A DNA stretch of 9,200 bases. Origin: Cyanobacteria bacterium UBA3803 (lineage in GTDB: Bacteria; Cyanobacteriota; Vampirovibrionia; Gastranaerophilales; Gastranaerophilaceae). Location of the stretch: the NCBI GenBank assembly GCA_002369055.1, contig DFEL01000159.1, positions 1 to 9,200 on the forward strand, given 5' to 3'. Position 1 is the stretch's first letter. Each line of letters begins with the position of its first letter. A model generated the notes under the pieces. The model was not told the DNA's origin, searched no databases, and saw only the letters and a program-made list of their open reading frames with translations. Both the position numbers and the translations under genes were made by a program. Of this stretch, positions 1 through 6,911 are shown in pieces.

Positions 1-1898
1 TGCAATATATTAAAGGACCTGATTTCCCAACGGCTGCAACAATTGTAGGTTTAAATGAAATCAAACAGGCTTATGAAACAGGTAGAGGCTCAATTAAAAT
101 GCAAGCCGTTTCTACATTTGAAGAAATTTCAGGTGGTGCAGGCAGACAATCAAGAACGGCAATTGTTATCACAGAAATTCCATATCAAGTTAATAAATCT
201 GATTTAATTTTAAAAATTGCAGATTTAGTTAAAGAACAAAGAATAACAGGTATTTCTGATATTCGTGATGAATCAGACCGTGAAGGTATGAGAATTGTTA
301 TTGAATTAAAACGTGATGCAAAACCGGAAGTTGTTAAAAATAATTTGTTTAAATACACTCAATTAGCAACAACTTTTGGTGTAAACATGCTTGCTTTATG
401 CGATAACCAACCAAGATTGTTGAACTTACATCAAGTATTAACGGAATTTGTTGCTCACAGGGTTGAAATTGTTACAAGACGTACTATTTATTTCTTGAAA
501 AAAGCAAAAGTACGAGCACATATTTTAGCAGGCTTAATTATTGCTTTAGGTTCTTTAGATGAAGTTATTGAATTAATTAAATCTTCTAAAACAACTGAAG
601 ATGCCAGAGCAGGATTAATGAGCAAATTTGGTTTAGACATTGACCAAGCTAACGCAATTCTTGAAATGCAATTAAGACGTTTAACAGGATTGGAACAAGA
701 TAAAATTAAAGCAGAATACGATGAATTAATCAAGAAAATTGCAGAATACGAATCTATCCTTGCAGACAGACAAAAAGTTTTAAATATCATAAAAACAGAA
801 CTTCTTGAAGATAAAGAAAAATACGGTGATGACAGAAAGACTCAAATTGTTGCAGAACAAGGTGAAATGAGTATTGAAGATTTAACTCCTAATACTCCTA
901 TGGCTGTATTTATTACTCATCAAGGATATATTAAACGTATTTCTTTGGATACATTTGAAAGACAAAACCGTGCAACTCGTGGCAAATCGGGTATGAAAAC
1001 AAAAGAAGATGATGATATTCAACACTTCTTTACCGCAATGATGCATGATAAAGTGTTATTCTTCTCATCAAAAGGTACCGTTTATAGTCTGAATGTTTAC
1101 GATTTTCCTGAAGGTCAAAGACAGGCTAAAGGCTTACCTATCGTAAATGTTCTTCCGATAGCACAGGATGAAAAAATTACTGCGGTTGTTCCTGTAAGTA
1201 ATTTCTCTCACGATTTAAATTTAATAATGCTTACTAAATCAGGCTACATCAAGAGAATTGAACTTGATAATTTTGCAAACATAAGACGTAACGGTATTAT
1301 TGCAATAAGTTTAGAAGAAAATGACGAATTAAATTGGGTAAAACTTGCAACAGCAAAAGATGAAATTATTATCGGAACAAAATGCGGTATGGCAATAAGA
1401 TTCAGCATTGAAGATTTAAGACCTTTAGGCAGAAGTGCAAGGGGTGTTACATCTATGAAGTTGAGAACAGGCGATGAGATTATCGGATGTGATATTGTTC
1501 CTCAAAACTATGATGCAGACTTGCTTGTTGTAACTTCTGACGGATTTGGTAAACGTACTAAATTATCAGAATTTAGAGGTCAAAACAGAGGTGGTATCGG
1601 TTTAATTGCAACTAAATTTAAAACAAATGAATCAAGACTTGTTGCATTGACAATCGTTTCAGAAAATGATGATATTATGCTTGTAACCGCAAACGGTATT
1701 GTAACACGTATCAAAGCCGGTGATATATCTCAACAAGGCAGACCTGCAACAGGTGTTAGAGCTCAAAATTTGGTAGATAACGATACTGTTGTTTCAGTAA
1801 ATAAAATTATATCACCTGACGAAGAAGATTCTATTGTGGATAAAGCTAATTCTGAAACAGAAACAGAACCTGAAGGAGAACAAACAAAACTTATATAA
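1..1898 (+). CDS. gyrA: DNA gyrase subunit A, 5'-truncated by window edge
   Basis: GyrA is the DNA-breaking and DNA-wrapping subunit of the A2B2 gyrase that introduces negative supercoils. The frame is open from base 3, so the ATG at 99 is internal. The 32 codons before it read as conserved GyrA (IKGPDFPTAA, then YETGRGSIK). About 631 residues are visible; against an 850-875 residue family, some 220 N-terminal residues, including the catalytic tyrosine and quinolone-resistance region, are missing. The visible part holds the end of the breakage-reunion core, the long coiled-coil arm (about 450-850) and a six-bladed C-terminal beta-pinwheel. Blade motifs occur in order: QNRATRG (963-983), RQAKGLP, RRNGIIA, GRSARGV, QNRGGIG and GRPATGV. 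The first is the GyrA box and is degenerate. An acidic tail rich in Glu and Asp ends the protein. ParC is less likely because the first blade and full pinwheel match GyrA well. A terminator follows directly. Confidence 0.96.
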   Translation, partial: QYIKGPDFPTAATIVGLNEIKQAYETGRGSIKMQAVSTFEEISGGAGRQSRTAIVITEIPYQVNKSDLILKIADLVKEQRITGISDIRDESDREGMRIVIELKRDAKPEVVKNNLFKYTQLATTFGVNMLALCDNQPRLLNLHQVLTEFVAHRVEIVTRRTIYFLKKAKVRAHILAGLIIALGSLDEVIELIKSSKTTEDARAGLMSKFGLDIDQANAILEMQLRRLTGLEQDKIKAEYDELIKKIAEYESILADRQKVLNIIKTELLEDKEKYGDDRKTQIVAEQGEMSIEDLTPNTPMAVFITHQGYIKRISLDTFERQNRATRGKSGMKTKEDDDIQHFFTAMMHDKVLFFSSKGTVYSLNVYDFPEGQRQAKGLPIVNVLPIAQDEKITAVVPVSNFSHDLNLIMLTKSGYIKRIELDNFANIRRNGIIAISLEENDELNWVKLATAKDEIIIGTKCGMAIRFSIEDLRPLGRSARGVTSMKLRTGDEIIGCDIVPQNYDADLLVVTSDGFGKRTKLSEFRGQNRGGIGLIATKFKTNESRLVALTIVSENDDIMLVTANGIVTRIKAGDISQQGRPATGVRAQNLVDNDTVVSVNKIISPDEEDSIVDKANSETETEPEGEQTKLI

Positions 1899-1907
1899 TA
1901 AATATAT

Positions 1908-1943
1908 AAAAATGGTGTAAGTTACTGAAACTACACCATTTTT
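1908..1943 (+). terminator. Intrinsic terminator after gyrA
   Basis: A perfect 12-bp stem pairs 1908-1919 (AAAAATGGTGTA) with 1932-1943 (TACACCATTTTT), ten bases after the gyrA stop. Three further pairs, GTT 1921-1923 with AAC 1929-1931, can extend it past one unpaired A, leaving a five-base loop. The 3' arm ends in five T followed by a T-rich run. Because the 5' arm starts with five A, the element could also work on the minus strand, but no minus-strand gene ends here. Confidence 0.9.
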
Positions 1944-1982
1944 GTATTTATATAATCGGGTAGTAGTAAAAAAATATAAGTT

Positions 1983-1991
1983 TGATATAAT
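1983..1991 (+). promoter_or_regulatory. Candidate extended -10 promoter for the AI-2E/radical SAM unit
   Basis: TGATATAAT is an exact match to the extended -10 consensus TGnTATAAT. It lies downstream of the gyrA terminator and would start transcription near 1998, giving a leader of about 35 bases before the ATG at 2033. No good -35 is seen 17 bases upstream (around 1963-1968), which is typical of extended -10 promoters. In AT-rich DNA chance TATAAT matches are common (another sits at 1951-1956), so the TG element and position carry the argument. Confidence 0.5.
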
Positions 1992-2032
1992 TAATTTATA
2001 AAATTTCATACATAAACAAATTAAGGATAAAT

Positions 2033-3061
2033 ATGCTATTCAAAGATATTTTAACAACAAAAAATTTAGTTTTTCTTATACTGTTAATAATTTTATTGAA
2101 ATTAATTCCACAAGTAAGTGAATTTGTAATGTTATTTTTTGCTTGCTTTGTACTTGCGTGTTCTATGCTGCCGATTGTAAATTGGCTTGATAAAAAAACA
2201 AAAAAACGCACATTATCAGTTTTAATAGTAGTAATATCTGCGGTCATACTAACATTGGCATTTATATTGCCTGTATTAACTATAACATTTGAACAAATAG
2301 GTTTGTTTTTCCAAAGTATACCCGATAAACTTACTGAATTACAAACATATTTACATAATATTCATATAGGTAAACACGCTTTATCCGAATACATTAATTC
2401 CGGTAGTGTTTTAAGTAACGGTGAAGATATTGCTAAAAATATTTTAAGCCAATCTTGGAATATTACAATGGGATTTGCACAAGGTATTATAGTATTTATT
2501 GCTGTCGTAACAATTTTATTTTATATGCTAAAAGACAGTATTTATATGAAAGAAAAATTCTTAGAATTTTTCCCCGACAAACTTCAAAGTAAAGCTAATG
2601 ATATTTCTGTAAAAATTTCTCAAAAAGTTGGCGGATATGTTATTGCCTCTATCATTTCAGGTGCAGCAATATGGATTTTGGTTGCAATATCATTGTTAAT
2701 ATTAAAAGTTGAATTTGCATTTTCTTTAGGCTTAATAGCAGGTGTATTAGACATAATTCCTGTACTTGGCCCTACAATAGCATTAACTCTTATAATATTA
2801 AGTGCTTACCAAAACGGTTTTATAATAGTTGCAATTGCAATAGTACTATTTTTGGTTATTCAACAAATTTCAAACAACGTCATAAGACCTGTTATATTTG
2901 GAAAATTTATGGACTTACATCCGCTGGTTATAATATTTGCACTACTTGTTGGCGGTAAATTCGGAGGACTTGCAGGTTTAATTTTAGCACCCGCAATTGC
3001 TGCAATTGTAACCGTATTAATAGATGAATTATATTTAAAAACAATACATAAAGTTAAATAA
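2033..3061 (+). CDS. AI-2E family transporter (PerM/YdiK-like membrane protein)
   Basis: This is a 342-residue polytopic inner-membrane protein of the AI-2E/UPF0118 family. Members have been linked to autoinducer-2 export or Na+/H+ antiport, but most, including this one, have no proven substrate. Hydrophobic segments fall near residues 12-26, 29-47, 61-88, 147-167, 200-222, 226-252, 261-279 and 296-331, the usual eight-helix plan, with the family's hydrophilic, partly helical stretch at about 90-145. Signature elements are DIIPVLGP (240-247) and the C-terminal HPLVI...GGKFGGLAGLILAP block (296-320). Length is normal for the family. The start is supported by AAGGA at 2023-2027, five bases upstream. 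The gene ends 16 bases before the radical SAM gene, so the two are probably co-transcribed; that does not establish a shared function. Confidence 0.9.
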   Translation: MLFKDILTTKNLVFLILLIILLKLIPQVSEFVMLFFACFVLACSMLPIVNWLDKKTKKRTLSVLIVVISAVILTLAFILPVLTITFEQIGLFFQSIPDKLTELQTYLHNIHIGKHALSEYINSGSVLSNGEDIAKNILSQSWNITMGFAQGIIVFIAVVTILFYMLKDSIYMKEKFLEFFPDKLQSKANDISVKISQKVGGYVIASIISGAAIWILVAISLLILKVEFAFSLGLIAGVLDIIPVLGPTIALTLIILSAYQNGFIIVAIAIVLFLVIQQISNNVIRPVIFGKFMDLHPLVIIFALLVGGKFGGLAGLILAPAIAAIVTVLIDELYLKTIHKVK

Positions 3062-3077
3062 CAAAATAATAAATTAA

Positions 3078-4613
3078 ATGGAAAAGATTTTATACCAAAA
3101 AAACTATAACAAAAAAACGAAATGTAACATTTGGTGTGCATTTCCGGCTTGTAAATCTTTTGCTTTATCATCTTTAGGCTATTTATGGATTTTTAAAACA
3201 CTTGATGAACAAGAAAATATAAACGTAGAACGAATATATGCAGATACAAAAACACCTCAAATATCAATTAAGGATGTTGATGCTATTTGTTTTTCTTTTT
3301 CTTTTGATATGGACTTTGTAAGCATATTTGAAATGCTTGAAAGATTTAATATTCCTCTTTTATCAAAAAACAGAAATGATGACATACCAATTATTTTTGC
3401 AGGAGGACCTGTTTTAACTGCAAATCCAATGCCTTACAGCAACTTTTTTGACTTTATCGTAATTGGCGACGGTGAAGATATAAACACTCAAGCAGTATCA
3501 ACCATATCTGAAATGAAAGAGAATGGTAAAAGTAAAAACGAAATTTTAACAAAACTTGCAGAAATAGAGGGCATTTTTGTACCCACACTTAATCAGAAAA
3601 AAATTACAAAACATACGGCAAAAATTGATGAATGTATATATACACCAATATTAAGTGATGAAGCATATTTTAAAGATATGTTTATCATTGAAAGTTCACG
3701 AGGATGTGCAAATTGCTGTAATTTTTGCATAGCATCTTATTTAAACTTACCTGTACGATTTGCACCTTATGAGAATATAATTAAAACCATTGAATTAGGA
3801 CTTGAAAACACAAACAAAATTGCTCTTTTGGGAGCACAAGTATCTATTCATCCTAAATTTAAACAAATTTGTGAATTTATATATAAAAAAATTCAACAAA
3901 AACCTGAAATTGAAATGAGCGTATCTTCATTAAGAATTGATGGAGTTGATGATATTATCTTAAAAACACTTGCTTTAGGTCATCAAAAACACGTTACTGT
4001 TGCAATTGAAGCAGGAAGCGAAAGATTAAGAAAAGTTATTAACAAAAATGTAACAGAAGAACAAATTTTTAATACCATTGCAAAGATTCGACAAAACGGA
4101 CTTAAAGGGGTAAAAATATACGCAATGATAGGTATCCCGACAGAAACGACGGAAGATTTAAATGAAATAATTTCTCTGGCAAATCGACTTAAGCAAGAAA
4201 ATAAAGGATTTGATATATCATTTGCATTTTCTTCATTTGTACCAAAACCAAATACACCGCTTCAATGGTGCGGAAGATTTACAACCTCAGAACTTGAAAA
4301 AAGGCAACAATATTTAAAAAAAGAATTTCACAAATTAGGACTTAAGGCAGGGTTTTCCAGTATTAAATGGGATTATTGGCAAACTGTTTTATCAAGGGGC
4401 GATGAAAATTTTACAGAATTTTTAATTGACGTATATAAAAACGGTGCAAAACTTGGTGCATATAAAAAAGCTTCAAAAAAATACTTCAACCCTGACAATT
4501 ATGCCTTAAGAAATTATAATTTAGATGAAAAGTTACCTTGGGATATTATTGATTTAAAACCGGGAAAAGAAATATTAAAAGAACGCTATTTAAAGTATTT
4601 AAATATTAACTGA
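3078..4613 (+). CDS. B12-binding-type radical SAM protein (TIGR03960-like)
   Basis: This is a 511-residue radical SAM enzyme. It would use a [4Fe-4S] cluster and S-adenosylmethionine to make a 5'-deoxyadenosyl radical; the substrate is unknown. The N-terminal part (about 15-180) resembles the cobalamin-binding-like domain of such proteins, with AGGP at 108-111, NP then FFD, and IGDGE at 129-133. I do not see a classic DxHxxG cobalamin-ligand motif. The cluster motif CX3CX2C is C210, C214, C217, with an extra Cys at 213. Other core elements are IEAGSERLR and MIGIPTE. The C-terminal LPWDIID resembles the end of TIGR03960-type proteins. An in-frame TAA abuts the ATG and conserved sequence begins by about residue 15, so this start is nearly forced, although no Shine-Dalgarno is visible. 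Translation may depend on re-initiation from the upstream gene, 16 bases away. The 3' end overlaps the convergent YcxB-like gene by 15 bp. Confidence 0.88.
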   Translation: MEKILYQKNYNKKTKCNIWCAFPACKSFALSSLGYLWIFKTLDEQENINVERIYADTKTPQISIKDVDAICFSFSFDMDFVSIFEMLERFNIPLLSKNRNDDIPIIFAGGPVLTANPMPYSNFFDFIVIGDGEDINTQAVSTISEMKENGKSKNEILTKLAEIEGIFVPTLNQKKITKHTAKIDECIYTPILSDEAYFKDMFIIESSRGCANCCNFCIASYLNLPVRFAPYENIIKTIELGLENTNKIALLGAQVSIHPKFKQICEFIYKKIQQKPEIEMSVSSLRIDGVDDIILKTLALGHQKHVTVAIEAGSERLRKVINKNVTEEQIFNTIAKIRQNGLKGVKIYAMIGIPTETTEDLNEIISLANRLKQENKGFDISFAFSSFVPKPNTPLQWCGRFTTSELEKRQQYLKKEFHKLGLKAGFSSIKWDYWQTVLSRGDENFTEFLIDVYKNGAKLGAYKKASKKYFNPDNYALRNYNLDEKLPWDIIDLKPGKEILKERYLKYLNIN

Positions 4614-5096
4614 TTTTGCTTTTTTATATCTCTCTGTTAATAATGCCGCAAAATCAATAGCCTTATCTAAAGATTTGAATGCTCTTTTAGGAATTATTAA
4701 GGTACTTTTCTCTCCAACATAAACGAATATAAGTTCCTCAGTAACTTTTACCTCACAAATATCTTTATAATTTATAACATTATCCCCAAAATTACTCATA
4801 AAACTTAAACCTTCATCTTTTAATGTACAAACAACATTGGTAATACTATTTAATGATTTTGAGGCTGTAAGATAAGACGCATATAACATTAATGGGAACA
4901 CAATAATTGATATACCAATAAACAAAACGCCTATTGGAAATTTATGCATAAACAAAAAAATAACACCTATAATAAATGCAGATATATTAAAAATTAAGAA
5001 TAAAGTACATCTGACTTTTTCAAAAGAATATGAATCAAAAACAAAATTTGCAATATCAAGTTTTGTATATTGAAAAGATACGCTTAAATCATCCAT
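4599..5096 (-). CDS. YcxB-like membrane protein
   Basis: This is a 165-residue protein with a short N-terminal cytoplasmic stretch, two adjacent hydrophobic helices (about 31-50 and 54-76) and a C-terminal domain. The domain (about 90-152) resembles the YcxB-like domain: a beta-rich pattern with NYKDICEVK followed by LIIPKRAF (133-140), where family members typically carry a W/Y-x-D-I motif and IIPKRxF. YcxB-like proteins are widespread and functionally uncharacterised. The start is supported by AAAGGG ending six bases before the ATG, and this site overlaps the stop codon of the upstream secreted-protein gene (11-base gap). It is therefore the third gene of the minus-strand operon. Its stop codon lies inside the 3' end of the convergent radical SAM gene (15-bp overlap). 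The family call rests on remembered motifs; the membrane topology is clear from the sequence. Confidence 0.7.
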   Translation of the reverse strand: MDDLSVSFQYTKLDIANFVFDSYSFEKVRCTLFLIFNISAFIIGVIFLFMHKFPIGVLFIGISIIVFPLMLYASYLTASKSLNSITNVVCTLKDEGLSFMSNFGDNVINYKDICEVKVTEELIFVYVGEKSTLIIPKRAFKSLDKAIDFAALLTERYKKAKSVNI

Positions 5097-5107
5097 TTTA
5101 GTCCCTT

Positions 5108-5980
5108 TTACTTATTTCTTGCTTTGTAACCTTTTTCAAACTGTTCAAAAACATCTTTACCAACAAGCTGCTCTAATGCTGCTCTTTTGTTGTAATAATC
5201 ATTTCGTGCCTTCATTTGCATATCAAGAGAATCTCTGTAATATGCATCCGCAATCAAAATCATTTCTTTTGAACCGTTTTGAGCCAACTTATAATTATTA
5301 TGCCGTTCTTTAACCACCTTAGAAGTTTTTTGCAAAACCTCATAAGCAGTTATGTAATCATAATATCTGTTTACTATTTTTTGTTGCAAATCATCAATTT
5401 TTCTAACCAAAATAATCATATCTGCATCATTAACTTTGGAATATTTATAGTTCATTGCCTTTGTATCCTGTCCCATAATATTCAGCATTGAACCGGTAAA
5501 AAAAGCACCCGTTGACAAAAGCGGATTACCCATACCTGCACCAACAAGAGTAGACATATTGGCTATTGATGTTAAAACTTTTTTAACAGACTTTTCGTCA
5601 GGCTTATCTGCATCCGGATTTGACAGTTTATAAATGGCATACTTTATTGTATCACTTTTTGTAGCTGCACCCTGCCAAAGAATTGATAAATCACACATCA
5701 TATCAGCATTATCTATCTCAACCGATTGAGAAATTTCGGCAGATATTTTTTTAATACTTAAATCGGCATACGTCAAGCCTTCCGTATACATTATCTCTTG
5801 TTTTTGATGTTTAACATCTTTTGCATTTACCGAGTTTTTAACCTTATATTCATGTTCTATTTCATCAGTAGTACCAACCCTGTATGCAGCAGGTTTCGGC
5901 TCATTCAAATTCTCAATCGTTGCGGCAAAAACAGGATTAAACACTAACAATAAAACTAACAAACTAATTCTTTTTAGCAT
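5108..5980 (-). CDS. Secreted OEP/TolC-like helical protein, paralog 2 of a tandem pair
   Basis: This is a 290-residue exported protein of unrecognised family. Residues 1-19 are a classic Sec signal peptide (MLKR, then a Leu/Val core) with a likely cut after PVFA; there is no lipobox Cys. After a variable charged stretch (20-95) comes ILWQG (100-104), then a Gly-rich hydrophobic segment (about 137-170, with GNP at 151-153). From about 185 to 275 runs a Tyr-rich, coiled-coil-like region that ends LEQLVGK. This last part has the spacing of one helical hairpin of TolC/OEP outer-membrane efflux proteins, but the protein is far shorter than the roughly 450 residues of a complete OEP. It aligns along most of its length with the preceding gene, so the pair arose by duplication. 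Its ATG shares an A with the upstream TAA (TAATG) and has a strong AAGGGGGG site. The signal, helices and paralogy are visible; the TolC relation is inferred. Confidence 0.8.
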   Translation of the reverse strand: MLKRISLLVLLLVFNPVFAATIENLNEPKPAAYRVGTTDEIEHEYKVKNSVNAKDVKHQKQEIMYTEGLTYADLSIKKISAEISQSVEIDNADMMCDLSILWQGAATKSDTIKYAIYKLSNPDADKPDEKSVKKVLTSIANMSTLVGAGMGNPLLSTGAFFTGSMLNIMGQDTKAMNYKYSKVNDADMIILVRKIDDLQQKIVNRYYDYITAYEVLQKTSKVVKERHNNYKLAQNGSKEMILIADAYYRDSLDMQMKARNDYYNKRAALEQLVGKDVFEQFEKGYKARNK

Positions 5981-6792
5981 TATTTTAGCCCCCCTTTTAC
6001 AAGAGCTGAATTAACATTAAATTGATATAACGAAAGACTGTCAACGGCTTTTTTACCTGCCAATCTTTGTAATTCAATATAGTATTTTTTTGCTTCCTGT
6101 TCTGCTTGATACTCTTGAAGAAGCATATTATCATAAGAAACCGATGAAATTGTAATATCCAAAAGCTCGCCCTTTTTTAATGCATTTGAATAATTTTTAT
6201 TATAAAGCAACATTCTTGAACGTGTATCTTTAAGCCACATCAAAGAATTTTTATAATTATAATAAGCATCAATAATCTTGTCTTGCAACGATTCCACTAA
6301 ACCTGCCAACTCAATCAATTCAGTGTCTGTCAATGGAATTTCCTTTGGAACATTTTTTCTGTTAAGTAAAGTTTGAGCTAATCTGCCTGCCGCAAAAGAA
6401 CCTGTTTGAATTGCAGGATTTGCACCTGCAAAAGACGGAATAAATGAAGCACCGCTTACTATTGCAGAAAGAGTTTTTGACATTAATGATGAATGTATAC
6501 GTCTTTGACTTTCCGGAGTAGCCAATTTTTTAAGAGCAAATTCTATTACTTGATTATTTTCAACAGTACCTTTCCATAAAATTTCAACATCCTCTAAGTC
6601 TTTTTTTGCTTGATATTCCAGCAAATCTTTTATAACTTCTTTATCATTTATTAACAAAGAACCTTTTAAATTTTTAACAGGTTTTTTAAGCGTAACTTTT
6701 TGCTTCTCTACATCTTTCAAAACTACACTGTCATCCGCAATTACAGGTAGCATATTTATAATTAATACACATATCAAAAACACACGTTTCAT
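5980..6792 (-). CDS. Secreted OEP/TolC-like helical protein, paralog 1 of a tandem pair
   Basis: This is a 270-residue exported protein with the same plan as its downstream paralog. It has a 19-residue signal peptide (MKR, hydrophobic core, cut after PVIA), a charged Lys-rich stretch, ILWKG, and a KLATP motif. A Gly/Ala-rich hydrophobic segment with GANP and TGSFAAG follows. It ends in a C-terminal helical region with LQDKI, YYNY and LQRLAGK. Shared landmarks between the two are ILWxG, NPxxxTG, LQxKIxxxYYxY and LxxLxGK. I prefer the ATG at 6790-6792 because it gives a signal peptide of the same length as the paralog's. An in-frame ATG at 6810 would add an atypical MCYKFV leader. Neither start has a convincing Shine-Dalgarno. 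The gene is first in a minus-strand operon, its stop overlaps the next ATG by one base, and it faces the TPR gene across a short divergent region. Function is unknown; a role in envelope transport or adhesion is only a guess from the OEP-like tail. Confidence 0.8.
   Translation of the reverse strand: MKRVFLICVLIINMLPVIADDSVVLKDVEKQKVTLKKPVKNLKGSLLINDKEVIKDLLEYQAKKDLEDVEILWKGTVENNQVIEFALKKLATPESQRRIHSSLMSKTLSAIVSGASFIPSFAGANPAIQTGSFAAGRLAQTLLNRKNVPKEIPLTDTELIELAGLVESLQDKIIDAYYNYKNSLMWLKDTRSRMLLYNKNYSNALKKGELLDITISSVSYDNMLLQEYQAEQEAKKYYIELQRLAGKKAVDSLSLYQFNVNSALVKGGLK
5989..5997 (-). promoter_or_regulatory. Strong ribosome binding site at the TAATG junction
   Basis: Read on the minus strand, AAAGGGGGG ends eight bases before the ATG of the second paralog, inside the last codons of the first. 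With the TAATG stop/start overlap (5978-5982) this indicates that the second gene is both independently initiated and translationally coupled. It contrasts with the missing Shine-Dalgarno at the first gene, so the second product may be made in excess. Confidence 0.65.
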
Positions 6793-6838
6793 AACAAATT
6801 TATAACACATAAAAATTTATAAATCCATTGATTAATAA

Positions 6839-6867
6839 AATATACATCTTTTGGTTGTTACTAACAA
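6839..6867 (-). promoter_or_regulatory. Candidate sigma70-type promoter of the secreted-protein operon
   Basis: On the minus strand, TTGTTA (complement of 6862-6867; 4 of 6 to TTGACA) and TATATT (complement of 6839-6844; 5 of 6 to TATAAT) are separated by exactly 17 bases. Transcription would start near 6832, about 40 bases before the preferred start codon at 6792. Correct spacing and position support it; AT richness lowers the weight of the -10 match. Confidence 0.5.
6855..6867. promoter_or_regulatory. 13-base palindrome in the divergent control region (operator candidate)
   Basis: TTGTTA-C-TAACAA is a perfect inverted repeat around one central base, lying between the divergent operon and TPR gene. 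Its left-facing half is the -35 of the minus-strand promoter. Its right-facing TTGTTA could act as a -35 toward the TPR gene, with weak -10 candidates CATAAA (6879-6884, spacing 18) or TAAAAT (6881-6886, spacing 20). A dimeric repressor bound here could control both directions. No regulator gene is present in the window. Confidence 0.4.
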
Positions 6868-6911
6868 ATATAAAAATTCATAAAATATATTTGTAGAAGG
6901 GGAAATAGATA

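Noticed and set aside
99..101. ATG that could start a shorter gyrA
   Set aside because: The 32 codons before it are open and match conserved GyrA sequence, so it is internal and the true start is left of the window.
1951..1956. TATAAT just after the gyrA terminator as a promoter
   Set aside because: It has no TG extension or -35 and overlaps the terminator's T-rich tail; the TGATATAAT at 1983-1991 is better.
2860..3171. Minus-strand ORF of 103 codons across the AI-2E/radical SAM junction
   Set aside because: It lies opposite two well-supported genes, has no recognisable domain, and looks like a shadow of AT-rich coding sequence.
5119..5491. Small plus-strand ORFs opposite the second secreted paralog (possible small membrane proteins or toxins)
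   Set aside because: They are antisense to a gene supported by signal peptide and paralogy, with Phe/Leu/Ile-rich sequence expected from the complement of Lys/Asn/Glu-rich codons.
6793..6810. ATG at 6810 as the start of paralog 1
   Set aside because: It would put MCYKFV before a normal signal peptide; starting at 6792 gives a 19-residue signal matching the paralog. It remains possible, as neither start has a good ribosome site.
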